Source: Deltaproteobacteria bacterium
GTDB lineage: Bacteria > Myxococcota_A > UBA9160 > SZUA-336
NCBI GenBank assembly: GCA_030665705.1
Contig: DAOUZG010000149.1
Coordinates: forward strand, 1 to 5,402
Length of the DNA stretch: 5,402 nt
Direction: 5' to 3'
Shown: positions 1-5,402 of the stretch, piece by piece
Layout: every line of letters starts with the position of its first letter
Position numbering within the stretch: the stretch's first letter is position 1
Made by a program: the position numbers and the translations under genes
Notes under the pieces: generated by a model
Database searches by the model: none
The model's input: the letters and a program-made list of their open reading frames with translations, nothing else
What the model was told of the DNA's origin: nothing

Positions 1-449
1 CGGCACGGCTCGTCTCCAAGCGGCTCCGGCCCCGAGCGCGGCTCGAGGAAGAGCTTCGGGCAACGCGCCTCATCCAGGGAGATCCCGCTCGTCTCGGGCA
101 GGTGTTCCTCAATCTGCTCACCAATGCCCTCGAAGCGTGCGACCCGCCGGAACCGAGGCGCCACCGCATCCGCATCCGCACCGAGGACACACCCACCGGA
201 GTCAGTGTCGAGGTGCAGGACACGGGACTCGGGATCCCACCGGATGTCGGAGCTCGGCTGTTCGAGCCCTTCTTCACGACGCGGGGATCGACCCGAGGCA
301 CCGGCCTCGGTCTCTACCTCAGCCGCCGCATCGTGGAGAATCACGGCGGGACCATGGATTACGAGTCGGAACCCGGAGCGGGAAGCGTGTTCCGGGTGCT
401 ACTGCCGGAACGGGCCGGAGAGATTTCGGGCGGCGGTCAGGACGGCTAA
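1..449 (+). CDS. Sensor histidine kinase, C-terminal ATPase domain (5' partial)
   Basis: This is the C-terminal part of a two-component sensor kinase. The frame is open to the left edge (first full codon at 3), so the sensor region and phosphoacceptor histidine lie outside the window. About 148 residues are visible, covering the HATPase_c fold. In order: an N box with the core NLLTNALEA (about 111-137), a G1 box DTGLGIP (219-239), an F box LFEPFFTT (258-281) and a G2 box GTGLGL (297-314) followed by SRRIVENHGG. The protein ends shortly after the last beta strand (SVFRVLLPE) with a short Gly-rich tail, so no receiver domain is fused at this end. The phrase GDPARLGQVFLNLLTNA and the FFTT F box resemble NtrB/PAS-type kinases. 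The ligand and partner response regulator cannot be seen. It lies 24 nt upstream of the antiporter subunit gene on the same strand, so cotranscription is likely; a role in controlling the antiporter is only inference. Confidence 0.93.
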   Translation, partial: ARLVSKRLRPRARLEEELRATRLIQGDPARLGQVFLNLLTNALEACDPPEPRRHRIRIRTEDTPTGVSVEVQDTGLGIPPDVGARLFEPFFTTRGSTRGTGLGLYLSRRIVENHGGTMDYESEPGAGSVFRVLLPERAGEISGGGQDG

Positions 450-463
450 GCTCACGCTCGCTT

Positions 464-468
464 GGAGG
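464..468 (+). promoter_or_regulatory. Ribosome binding site of the KhtT-like gene
   Basis: GGAGG at 464-468 sits 5 nt before ATG at 474 and decides the start. TTG at 462 overlaps the site and GTG at 471 lies only 2 nt from it, so neither is favoured. The site lies in the 24-nt gap after the kinase stop codon. Confidence 0.7.
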
Positions 469-473
469 GGGTG

Positions 474-962
474 ATGACGACGCGCAAGACGGATCTCCCG
501 GGAGTCGGGACCAAACACACACTGGATCTGGAGGGGAACGGCGAGCTCGTCGCCGTGCAACACCGCGTCGGGCACTGGGAGCTCGCCCGCGTCGACGCGG
601 AGGGAAACGCGGCGCCGCTGGTGCGCCTGTCGGCCGACGAGGCCGCCGATCTCGGGCGGATCCTCGCACGAGAGGAGTCACCCGAGGAGGATCCCCGGCG
701 CGAGATGCTGTTCCGGACGGTGGCGCTCGAGTGGGTGACGCTCGACGAGGGCTCTCCGCTCGGGGGGCAGACGCTTGCCGAGTCGGGCATTCGTGCTCGC
801 ACCGGGGCGTCGGTCATTGCGGTGGTCCGGGGCGAGGAGTCGATCCCGAACCCCCCACCCGACCTCCAGATCGAGACGGGTGATACGCTCGTCGTCCTCG
901 GACGGCGCGAGCAGGTCGAGCGGTTCATCGAGACGTTTACACGATCCCCCGGATCAGCCTAG
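474..962 (+). CDS. khtT: Cation:proton antiporter regulatory subunit, KhtT-like (RCK_C domain)
   Basis: This is a cytoplasmic regulatory subunit of a CPA2-type cation/proton antiporter. In characterised KhtT proteins it gates K+/H+ exchange in response to a nucleotide such as c-di-AMP, and to pH. The 162 residues match the usual length of about 160. Residues 8-65 form the KhtT-type N-terminal domain (LPGVG start, then strand-rich sequence ending in LSADEAADLGRIL). Residues 77-156 form an RCK_C (TrkA-C) domain with the typical phrases SGIRARTGASVIAVVRG, IPNPPPD and GDTLVVLGRREQVERF. There is no Rossmann NAD-binding RCK_N domain, as expected for this family and unlike TrkA or KefC. ATG at 474 is chosen from its Shine-Dalgarno site. 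The TAG stop is 6 nt before the antiporter start, in the same frame. The family is clear; the actual ligand (c-di-AMP or other) cannot be read from the sequence. No third subunit (KhtS) is visible. Confidence 0.9.
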   Translation: MTTRKTDLPGVGTKHTLDLEGNGELVAVQHRVGHWELARVDAEGNAAPLVRLSADEAADLGRILAREESPEEDPRREMLFRTVALEWVTLDEGSPLGGQTLAESGIRARTGASVIAVVRGEESIPNPPPDLQIETGDTLVVLGRREQVERFIETFTRSPGSA

Positions 963-968
963 CTCGCG

Positions 969-2159
969 GTGGAGACGACCTTTTTTCAGTTCGCGCTCCT
1001 GCTCGGCGTCCTCGGGGTGGCCGCGCTGGCGTCGCTCGCCCTTCGGATGCCGGTGGTCCCCCTCTACATCGCGTCGGGCGTCGCGCTCGGGGGCTGGATC
1101 GAGCCCAGCGAGCTCGTCCACTTCCTCGGTTCGCTCGGGGTCGCGTTCCTGCTCTTCTCTCTGGGTCTCGAGTTCTCGGTCACCTCGCTTGCCCAGGCAC
1201 CGGGACGATTCCTCCGGGCTGGATCCCTGGACTGGCTGCTGAGCTTTCCCATCGGGTTCGTTCTCGGGTGGCTGCTCGGGTGGTCGTGGCTCGAGTCGCT
1301 CTTTCTCGCCGGGATCGTCTACATGACCTCGAGCGCGGTCGTCTCGAAGTGCGTGGTGGAGTTCGGACGGGCCACACGCCCGGAGACCGAGACGATCCTG
1401 GGGATCATGGTCTTCGAGGACCTGGTCATTGCCGGGTTTCTGGTGATCCTGGGCGTGCTGGTGCCGGTCGCCGGCGCTGTGGGAGGTGCACAGGGGCTGT
1501 TGTTCTCCCTCGTTCGTGCAGCTGGGTTCGTCGCCGTACTGGTGATGCTTGCCTGGCGATTCCACGAACCCGTCGAAGCCCTGCTGCGTGCACGATCGGA
1601 GGAGAGTTTCACCCTCGTCCTGGTCGCCTTCGTGTTGCTCGTCGCCTCGGCCGCGCTCGCCTGCGGCCTCTCGGAGGCGATCGGCGCGTTTCTGGCGGGG
1701 CTCGTGGTGGGCGGAACAGGTCTCAAGGAGAAGGCCTCCCGGACCCTCGCACCGTTCCAGACGGTCTTCGCGGCACTGTTCTTCATCTCTTTCGGGACGC
1801 GGGTCAACCTCGGAAACCTCGGAGACGTGGCAGGGGTGGCCGTACTGCTTGTCCTGTTGGGGTTCGCGACCAAGACGTGCGGTGGCTTCCTGGCCGGCCG
1901 CTCCGTCGGACACTCCCCGCGGCTCTCGGTGGTCGTGGGACTCTCGCTCGTTCCGAAGGGCGAGTTCTCGATCGTCCTGGCAGCAATGGCGGCGGCCATC
2001 GCCCGCCCCGAGACCCGGATCGAGACGCTGACCGGGGTTTACGTTTTCACCCTCTCGATCCTCGGTCCCCTCGCGATGCGCGAGGCTGACCGGATCACGG
2101 ACTTGATCCTCACCCGGTGGAGGCGACAGCGGGCGCCCGAGGAAGACTCCACGGCCTAA
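969..2159 (+). CDS. khtU: CPA2-family cation (K+)/proton antiporter, KhtU-like membrane subunit
   Basis: This integral membrane protein of 396 residues has about 12-13 hydrophobic segments (for example 4-22, 88-106, 146-168, 178-196, 214-232, 320-343, 352-372). It is a Na_H_Exchanger (CPA2) domain alone: KefB/KefC carry an extra C-terminal RCK domain, but here the regulator is the separate gene just upstream. Family signatures seen: LLFSLGLEFS (61-70), TSSAVVSK (120-127), an acidic pair in MVFEDLVIA (E150, D151) at the expected ion-binding helix, SEAIGAFLAGLVVGG (235-249), FFISFGTRVNL (271-281) and LVPKGEFSIVL (328-338), whose lysine matches the conserved basic residue of the family. It probably exports K+ in exchange for H+ across the inner membrane; Na+ or NH4+ cannot be excluded. 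The start is GTG at 969, the only reasonable one: the in-frame codons between it and the previous TAG are CTC GCG, and the next ATG (codon 27) lies after the first membrane segment. I see no Shine-Dalgarno site, so translational coupling to khtT is likely. The tail is charged and cytoplasmic. Confidence 0.9.
   Translation: METTFFQFALLLGVLGVAALASLALRMPVVPLYIASGVALGGWIEPSELVHFLGSLGVAFLLFSLGLEFSVTSLAQAPGRFLRAGSLDWLLSFPIGFVLGWLLGWSWLESLFLAGIVYMTSSAVVSKCVVEFGRATRPETETILGIMVFEDLVIAGFLVILGVLVPVAGAVGGAQGLLFSLVRAAGFVAVLVMLAWRFHEPVEALLRARSEESFTLVLVAFVLLVASAALACGLSEAIGAFLAGLVVGGTGLKEKASRTLAPFQTVFAALFFISFGTRVNLGNLGDVAGVAVLLVLLGFATKTCGGFLAGRSVGHSPRLSVVVGLSLVPKGEFSIVLAAMAAAIARPETRIETLTGVYVFTLSILGPLAMREADRITDLILTRWRRQRAPEEDSTA
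2156..2159. other. Overlapping tail-to-tail stop codons of khtU and bolA
   Basis: The TAA of the plus-strand antiporter (2157-2159) and the TAG of the minus-strand bolA (complement of 2156-2158) share two base pairs. There is no intergenic space, and I find no hairpin followed by a T-run on either strand at this junction. Confidence 0.9.
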
Positions 2160-2461
2160 GACGTGCTCTCGTCCCACTCCCCAGGCGTGTAGAGCTCGAG
2201 CGCGAGCGCGTGGATCTCGGGTCCCATGAGATCCTGCAGCGCTCTGTACACTACTCGGTGTCTCTGCGTGCGGGAGCACCCTTCGAACTCTGACGACGCG
2301 AGCCGCACACGGAAATGCCCCCCTCCGGAGGCCGCCCCCGGGTGGCCCCGGTGGAGCTCGCTCTCGTCCACGACTTCGAGATATTCGGGCGCGAGCGCCG
2401 CCCGCAGCTTTGCCTCGATGCGGGCACGGCACTCCTGTGCCGACCCGGACCCTCCTTGCAC
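2156..2461 (-). CDS. bolA: BolA family protein
   Basis: This is a small cytoplasmic BolA-family protein of about 101 residues, a normal length. The fold runs through the whole protein: an N-terminal helix (RARIEAKLRAAL), the strand phrase LEVVDESELHRGHPG, then GGHFRVRLAS, FEGCSRTQRHRVVYRAL (family signature RHRxxY) and the C-terminal HALALELYTPGEW. Family members form [2Fe-2S]-bridged complexes with monothiol glutaredoxins and serve in Fe-S trafficking; E. coli BolA also acts as a DNA-binding regulator. The histidine of HALAL (H84) corresponds to the invariant cluster-ligand position, and a histidine in the ELHRGH loop (H37 or H40) could be the second ligand. GTG at 2461 is chosen because GGAGG lies 5 nt upstream; GTG at 2467 would add two codons but overlaps that site. 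The gene follows acnA by 23 nt on the same strand, so an acnA-bolA transcript and a supply role for the aconitase cluster are plausible but inferred. No glutaredoxin gene is in the window. Confidence 0.92.
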   Translation of the reverse strand: MQGGSGSAQECRARIEAKLRAALAPEYLEVVDESELHRGHPGAASGGGHFRVRLASSEFEGCSRTQRHRVVYRALQDLMGPEIHALALELYTPGEWDESTS

Positions 2462-2466
2462 ACCCA

Positions 2467-2471
2467 CCTCC
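2467..2471 (-). promoter_or_regulatory. Ribosome binding site of bolA
   Basis: Read on the minus strand, GGAGG covers 2471-2467 and lies 5 nt before GTG at 2461. It falls in the 23-nt gap after the acnA stop (TAG, 2487-2485), giving bolA its own translation start within an operon. It argues against GTG at 2467, which overlaps the site. Confidence 0.65.
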
Positions 2472-2484
2472 GAGAACCGGGACG

Positions 2485-5166
2485 CTAGAGCAGGCCCCGA
2501 AGCACGTACGGAAGGATCCCGCCGTGGCGGTAGTATTCGAGCTCCACGGGGGTGTCGATCCGCACCCGGACGTGGAACTCGCGCACGTTGCCGTCGGCTC
2601 TCGTCCGGACGAGAACCTCACCGCCCGGAGCGAGACCTTCGCCGATCCCCTCGATGTCGTATACCTCGTGGCCGCTGAGGCCGAGCGCCTCGACGCTCTC
2701 GCCCGGGAGGAACTGCAGCGGCAGCACCCCCATTCCGACGAGGTTGCTTCGATGGATGCGCTCGAAGCTCTCAGCGATGACGGCCCGGATGCCGAGCAGG
2801 CGCGTCCCCTTCGCGGCCCAGTCGCGGGACGATCCCGTGCCGTACTCCGCGCCGGCAAGCACCACCAGCGACACCCCGTCCTGTGCGTACCGCATCGCCG
2901 CGTCGTAGATCGACATCACCTGGCCACCGGGAAGGTAGGTCGTGAAGCCCCCTTCAGTCCCCGGAGCGAGGCGGTTGCGGAGGCGGATGTTTCCGAAGGT
3001 GCCGCGCATCATGACCTCGTGGTTGCCCCGCCTCGACCCGAAGGAGTTGAAGTCTGCGGGCTCGACACCCCGTCCGATCAAGTACTGCGCCGCAGGGCTA
3101 TCGGGCGGGATCACCCCGGCGGGGGAGATGTGGTCGGTCGTCACCGAGATCCCGAGGACCGCGAGCACCCGAGCCCCCCTCACGTCGCTGGGCGGCTCCG
3201 GATCACGACTCATTCCCTCGAAGTACGGAGCCTTGAGGACGTAGGTCGAGTCGGGGTCCCAGGCGTAGCGGTCTCCCGTCGGGACGGGCAGCGCGCGCCA
3301 TCGCTCGTCCCCTTCGAAGACGTGTCCGTATCGCTCCGTAAACATCTGGGGCTTGAGAGCGTCGCCGACGGCCTTTGCGATCTCGTCGGTCGACGGCCAG
3401 ATCTCGCGCAGGTAGACGGGCTTCCCGTTTCGATCTTCCCCGAGCGATTCGTTTTGGAGATCGATATCCATTCGGCCGGCGAGCGCGTAGGCAACGACGA
3501 GGGGCGGCGACGCAAGGTAGTTCGCTCGGACGTGAGGATTGACCCGACCCTCGAAGTTGCGATTTCCTGACAGAACCGAGACCGCGACAAGATCGGCCTC
3601 CTTGATCCCCTGCGCGATCGGCTCCGGCAACGGGCCACTGTTTCCGATGCAGGTCGCGCACCCGTAGCCCACCAGATGGAAGCGAAGCTTCTCGAGATCG
3701 GGGAGAAGCCCGGCGCGCGTGAGGTAGTCGGTCACAACACGCGATCCCGGCGCCAGGCTCGTCTTGACCCAGGGCTTGGACGTGAGCCCCCGTTCGACCG
3801 CCTTCTTCGCAACCAACCCCGCCGCCACGAGGACCGACGGGTTGGACGTATTGGTGCAGCTCGTGATCGAGGCAATTACGACGCTCCCGTGCCGAAGATC
3901 GAACGAATCCCCGTCCATCCGGACGGAGACGGTCCGGTTCGTGTCGTCGGGCCGCCCTTCGAGCATCCGGGCAAGCTCCTCCCGGAAGGCAGGTCCCGCC
4001 GAACGGAGCGGAACTCGATCCTGCGGCCGGCGGGGCCCCGCGAGGCTCGGCTCGACGTCGGCGAGATCGAGCTCCAGTGTGGCGGTGTACTCCGGGTCGG
4101 GACTATCGGCCGTTTGGAACAGCTCCTGCTCGCGCGCGTAGGCCTCGATGAGTTCTACGTGTTGGTCGCCCCGCCCCGTCAGGCGCAGGTAGTCGAGTGT
4201 CTTCTCGTCGATGGGAAAAAACCCGAGTGTGGCACCGTACTCGGGAGCCATGTTGGCAACGGTTGCACGGTCCGCAAGCGAGAGGGACCGGAGCCCCGGT
4301 CCGAAGAACTCCACGAACTTCCCGACGACACCGTGCTCTCGGAGGCGCTGCGTCACGGTCAGGACGAGGTCGGTCGCGGTCGCTCCCTCGGGGAGCTCGC
4401 CGTAGAGCCGGAAACCTACGACGTCGGGGATCAGCATCGTGATCGGCTGACCCAGAAGCGCCGCCTCGGCTTCGATGCCACCGACGCCCCATCCGACCAC
4501 CCCGAGACCGTTGACCATCGTCGTATGGGAGTCTGTGCCGACGAGCGTATCCGGAAAGGCGATCCGCTCACCGTCCTGCTCCTCGTCGAACACGACGGGA
4601 GCCAGGTACTCGATGTTCACCTGATGGATGATCCCGGCGCCGGGAGGCACGACCCGGAAGCTTCGAAACGCGCTCTGGCCCCACCGGAGAAACGCGTAAC
4701 GCTCCTGGTTCCGGCGATACTCGATCTCGACGTTCCGCTCGAACGCGTCGGGGGTTCCGAAGAAGTCGATCTGCACGGAGTGGTCGATGACGAGATCGGC
4801 GGGACGAATCGGGTTGATCCGCTCGGGATCTCCCCCCATCTCCGCAATCGCATCCCGCATGACCGCGAGGTCGACCACGGCCGGGACGCCGGTGAAGTCC
4901 TGCAGCAGGACCCGCGCCGGACGGTAGGCGATCTCGCGGTCGCGGACTCCCGAGGGGTCCCACGACGCGAGGGCCTGGATGTCGTCCCGCGTGACCGTCT
5001 CGCCGTCCTCGTGGCGAAGCAGATTCTCGAGGAGGACCCGCAGGGAACGGGGTAACCGCTGGAGCTTTCCCAGACCCTGCTCGTCGATCACGCCGAGGCG
5101 GTGGAACCGGTAGCGCCGGCCACCCGCCTCCAGGGTTCCTTCGCTCCACGTTCGGTCTGGACCCAT
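2485..5166 (-). CDS. acnA: Aconitate hydratase A (aconitase, AcnA/IRP type)
   Basis: This cytoplasmic TCA-cycle enzyme interconverts citrate and isocitrate through cis-aconitate using a [4Fe-4S] cluster. It is complete: 893 residues from ATG at 5166, close to E. coli AcnA (891) and human IRP1 (889). The three cluster cysteines are C437 in [10 protein letters not shown] and C503 and C506 in [12 protein letters not shown]. Other signatures are [12 protein letters not shown] (about 90-101), [14 protein letters not shown] (210-223), TTDHISPAG (676-684), [17 protein letters not shown] (708-724, start of the swivel domain) and [13 protein letters not shown] (775-787) with the active-site Ser/Arg, then [10 protein letters not shown]. 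Domain order is the AcnA/IRP order (swivel at the C-terminus), not AcnB. No key residue is missing and I see no frameshift. ATG at 5166 has AGGAGG 6 nt upstream; ATG at 5172 would add two residues with a spacing of 3. bolA follows on the same strand. Some family members also bind mRNA when the cluster is lost; nothing here tests that. Confidence 0.97.
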   Translation of the reverse strand: MGPDRTWSEGTLEAGGRRYRFHRLGVIDEQGLGKLQRLPRSLRVLLENLLRHEDGETVTRDDIQALASWDPSGVRDREIAYRPARVLLQDFTGVPAVVDLAVMRDAIAEMGGDPERINPIRPADLVIDHSVQIDFFGTPDAFERNVEIEYRRNQERYAFLRWGQSAFRSFRVVPPGAGIIHQVNIEYLAPVVFDEEQDGERIAFPDTLVGTDSHTTMVNGLGVVGWGVGGIEAEAALLGQPITMLIPDVVGFRLYGELPEGATATDLVLTVTQRLREHGVVGKFVEFFGPGLRSLSLADRATVANMAPEYGATLGFFPIDEKTLDYLRLTGRGDQHVELIEAYAREQELFQTADSPDPEYTATLELDLADVEPSLAGPRRPQDRVPLRSAGPAFREELARMLEGRPDDTNRTVSVRMDGDSFDLRHGSVVIASITSCTNTSNPSVLVAAGLVAKKAVERGLTSKPWVKTSLAPGSRVVTDYLTRAGLLPDLEKLRFHLVGYGCATCIGNSGPLPEPIAQGIKEADLVAVSVLSGNRNFEGRVNPHVRANYLASPPLVVAYALAGRMDIDLQNESLGEDRNGKPVYLREIWPSTDEIAKAVGDALKPQMFTERYGHVFEGDERWRALPVPTGDRYAWDPDSTYVLKAPYFEGMSRDPEPPSDVRGARVLAVLGISVTTDHISPAGVIPPDSPAAQYLIGRGVEPADFNSFGSRRGNHEVMMRGTFGNIRLRNRLAPGTEGGFTTYLPGGQVMSIYDAAMRYAQDGVSLVVLAGAEYGTGSSRDWAAKGTRLLGIRAVIAESFERIHRSNLVGMGVLPLQFLPGESVEALGLSGHEVYDIEGIGEGLAPGGEVLVRTRADGNVREFHVRVRIDTPVELEYYRHGGILPYVLRGLL

Positions 5167-5172
5167 TGTCAT

Positions 5173-5182
5173 CCTCCTCCTC
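5173..5182 (-). promoter_or_regulatory. Ribosome binding site of acnA (repeated GGA units)
   Basis: On the minus strand the leader reads GAGGAGGAGG directly before ATGACAATG. The repeated GGA units give two overlapping Shine-Dalgarno registers: AGGAGG 6 nt before ATG at 5166 (preferred) or 3 nt before ATG at 5172. Confidence 0.7.
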
Positions 5183-5297
5183 GGGCGCTCACTCGCTCTA
5201 GCAGCCTCCGCGCGCGGCCCGAAGAGTACCCGATTCCGCCCTTTTCGCGGCCCTCGGTCCGCCGCGTGTCGGATCGGGCGTGTAGACTCCGAGTCAG

Positions 5298-5302
5298 AGG
5301 AG
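5298..5302 (+). promoter_or_regulatory. Ribosome binding site of the SDR gene
   Basis: AGGAG at 5298-5302 lies 8 nt before ATG at 5311, within a purine-rich run (5296-5308). It supports this ATG as the start. Confidence 0.65.
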
Positions 5303-5310
5303 AGGAAGCG

Positions 5311-5402
5311 ATGGATGATCTTCGGGGGAAGGTGGCGGTCATCACGGGCGGCGCGAGCGGGATCGGCCTCGCAACCGCGAAGCGGCTCGCCCGCGCGGGG
5401 AT
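5311..5402 (+). CDS. Short-chain dehydrogenase/reductase (SDR), N-terminus (3' partial)
   Basis: Only the first 30 residues are in the window; the gene runs off the right edge. They form the first strand and helix of a Rossmann fold: [20 protein letters not shown]. The classical SDR cofactor motif TGxxxGIG is present at residues 12-19 (TGGASGIG), followed by the usual helix with AKRLARAG. This indicates an NAD(P)(H)-dependent cytoplasmic oxidoreductase. The residues that set NAD versus NADP preference (end of the second strand) and the YxxxK catalytic motif are outside the window, so substrate and cofactor cannot be assigned. The start ATG has an AGGAG site 8 nt upstream. It is transcribed away from acnA; nothing indicates a shared function. 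Confidence 0.88.
   Translation, partial: MDDLRGKVAVITGGASGIGLATAKRLARAG

Larger units (their letters stand above)
5167..5310. promoter_or_regulatory. Divergent intergenic region between acnA and the SDR gene
   Basis: This 144-bp stretch separates two outward-facing genes and must hold the start signals of both unless either is read through from afar. I could not find a convincing sigma-70 promoter on either strand: TAGACT at 5283-5288 (plus) and TACTCT near 5224-5229 (minus) resemble -10 boxes but lack a matching -35. The region holds an imperfect inverted repeat: CCCGATTCCG at 5229-5238 against CGGATCGGG at 5270-5278 (one bulged base), enclosing a smaller one, CGCGG at 5246-5250 against CCGCG at 5262-5266. 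A perfect CG palindrome, CCGCGCGCGG, lies at 5208-5217. In GC-rich DNA such matches can arise by chance. Confidence 0.45.

Noticed and set aside
137..928. Other-frame ORFs over the kinase and khtT (for example 137-883 plus and 452-928 minus)
   Set aside because: They are rich in Arg, Gly, Ser and Pro with no motifs, and they conflict with HATPase_c and RCK_C matches in the true frame.
2190..2215. Possible terminator hairpin from the GAGCTCGAGCGCGAGCGC stretch in the 3' part of bolA
   Set aside because: The stem is short and ambiguous, it is inside coding sequence and no T-run follows on either strand.
954..2858. 634-codon minus-strand open frame opposite the antiporter, running through bolA into acnA
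   Set aside because: It overlaps three well-supported genes and has a low-complexity, charged composition (Arg, Glu, Gly, Asp) with no recognisable fold. It is a high-GC artefact.
2410..5055. Long plus-strand open frames opposite aconitase (2410-3570 and 3676-5055)
   Set aside because: They are antisense shadows of acnA, favoured by the high GC and third-position bias. Their translations are rich in Arg, Pro, Asp and His, have no domain motif and run over a fully conserved aconitase.
5208..5217. Perfect palindrome CCGCGCGCGG as an operator
   Set aside because: It is a simple alternating CG run, expected by chance in GC-rich intergenic DNA, with no second copy nearby.
5260..5288. Sigma-70-like promoter for the SDR gene with TAGACT at 5283-5288
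   Set aside because: No -35-like hexamer is found at 15-18 nt spacing and the TG upstream is not in the extended -10 position, so I do not call it as a promoter.

Overview
The window is high-GC bacterial DNA (about two thirds G+C by eye), densely packed with genes and with strong G/C bias at third codon positions. The gene content suggests a high-GC, Gram-negative-type bacterium: an NtrB-like sensor kinase, an AcnA/IRP-type aconitase, a BolA protein, a KhtT/KhtU-type potassium/proton antiporter pair and a short-chain dehydrogenase. Shine-Dalgarno sites are strong GGAGG-like sequences. I cannot fix the phylum from the sequence; Myxococcota, Gemmatimonadota, Binatota or a related soil or metagenomic lineage would all fit.

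Left part, plus strand (1-2159): the C-terminal ATPase half of a sensor histidine kinase, which starts before the window. It is followed closely by a small RCK_C-containing antiporter regulatory subunit (KhtT-like) and then by a 396-residue CPA2-type membrane antiporter (KhtU-like). The gaps are 24 and 6 nt and all three genes lie in the same reading frame, so they look like one operon for cation (probably K+) efflux and proton exchange, possibly preceded by its own signalling gene.

Middle and right part, minus strand (2156-5166): a complete aconitase gene (acnA) followed 23 nt later by bolA, read leftwards as a likely two-gene operon. Aconitase needs a labile [4Fe-4S] cluster. BolA proteins work with monothiol glutaredoxins in Fe-S trafficking, so the pairing makes functional sense. 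The bolA stop overlaps the stop of the antiporter gene tail to tail, leaving no space for a terminator.

Right edge, plus strand (5311-5402): the start of a short-chain dehydrogenase/reductase, divergent from acnA across an intergenic region of about 144 bp. That region is the only real non-coding stretch in the window and should hold both promoters. It contains an imperfect nested inverted repeat.

I see no mobile element, CRISPR array, RNA gene or phage gene. All genes belong to known families. The points worth a second look are gene associations and junctions rather than a new system.
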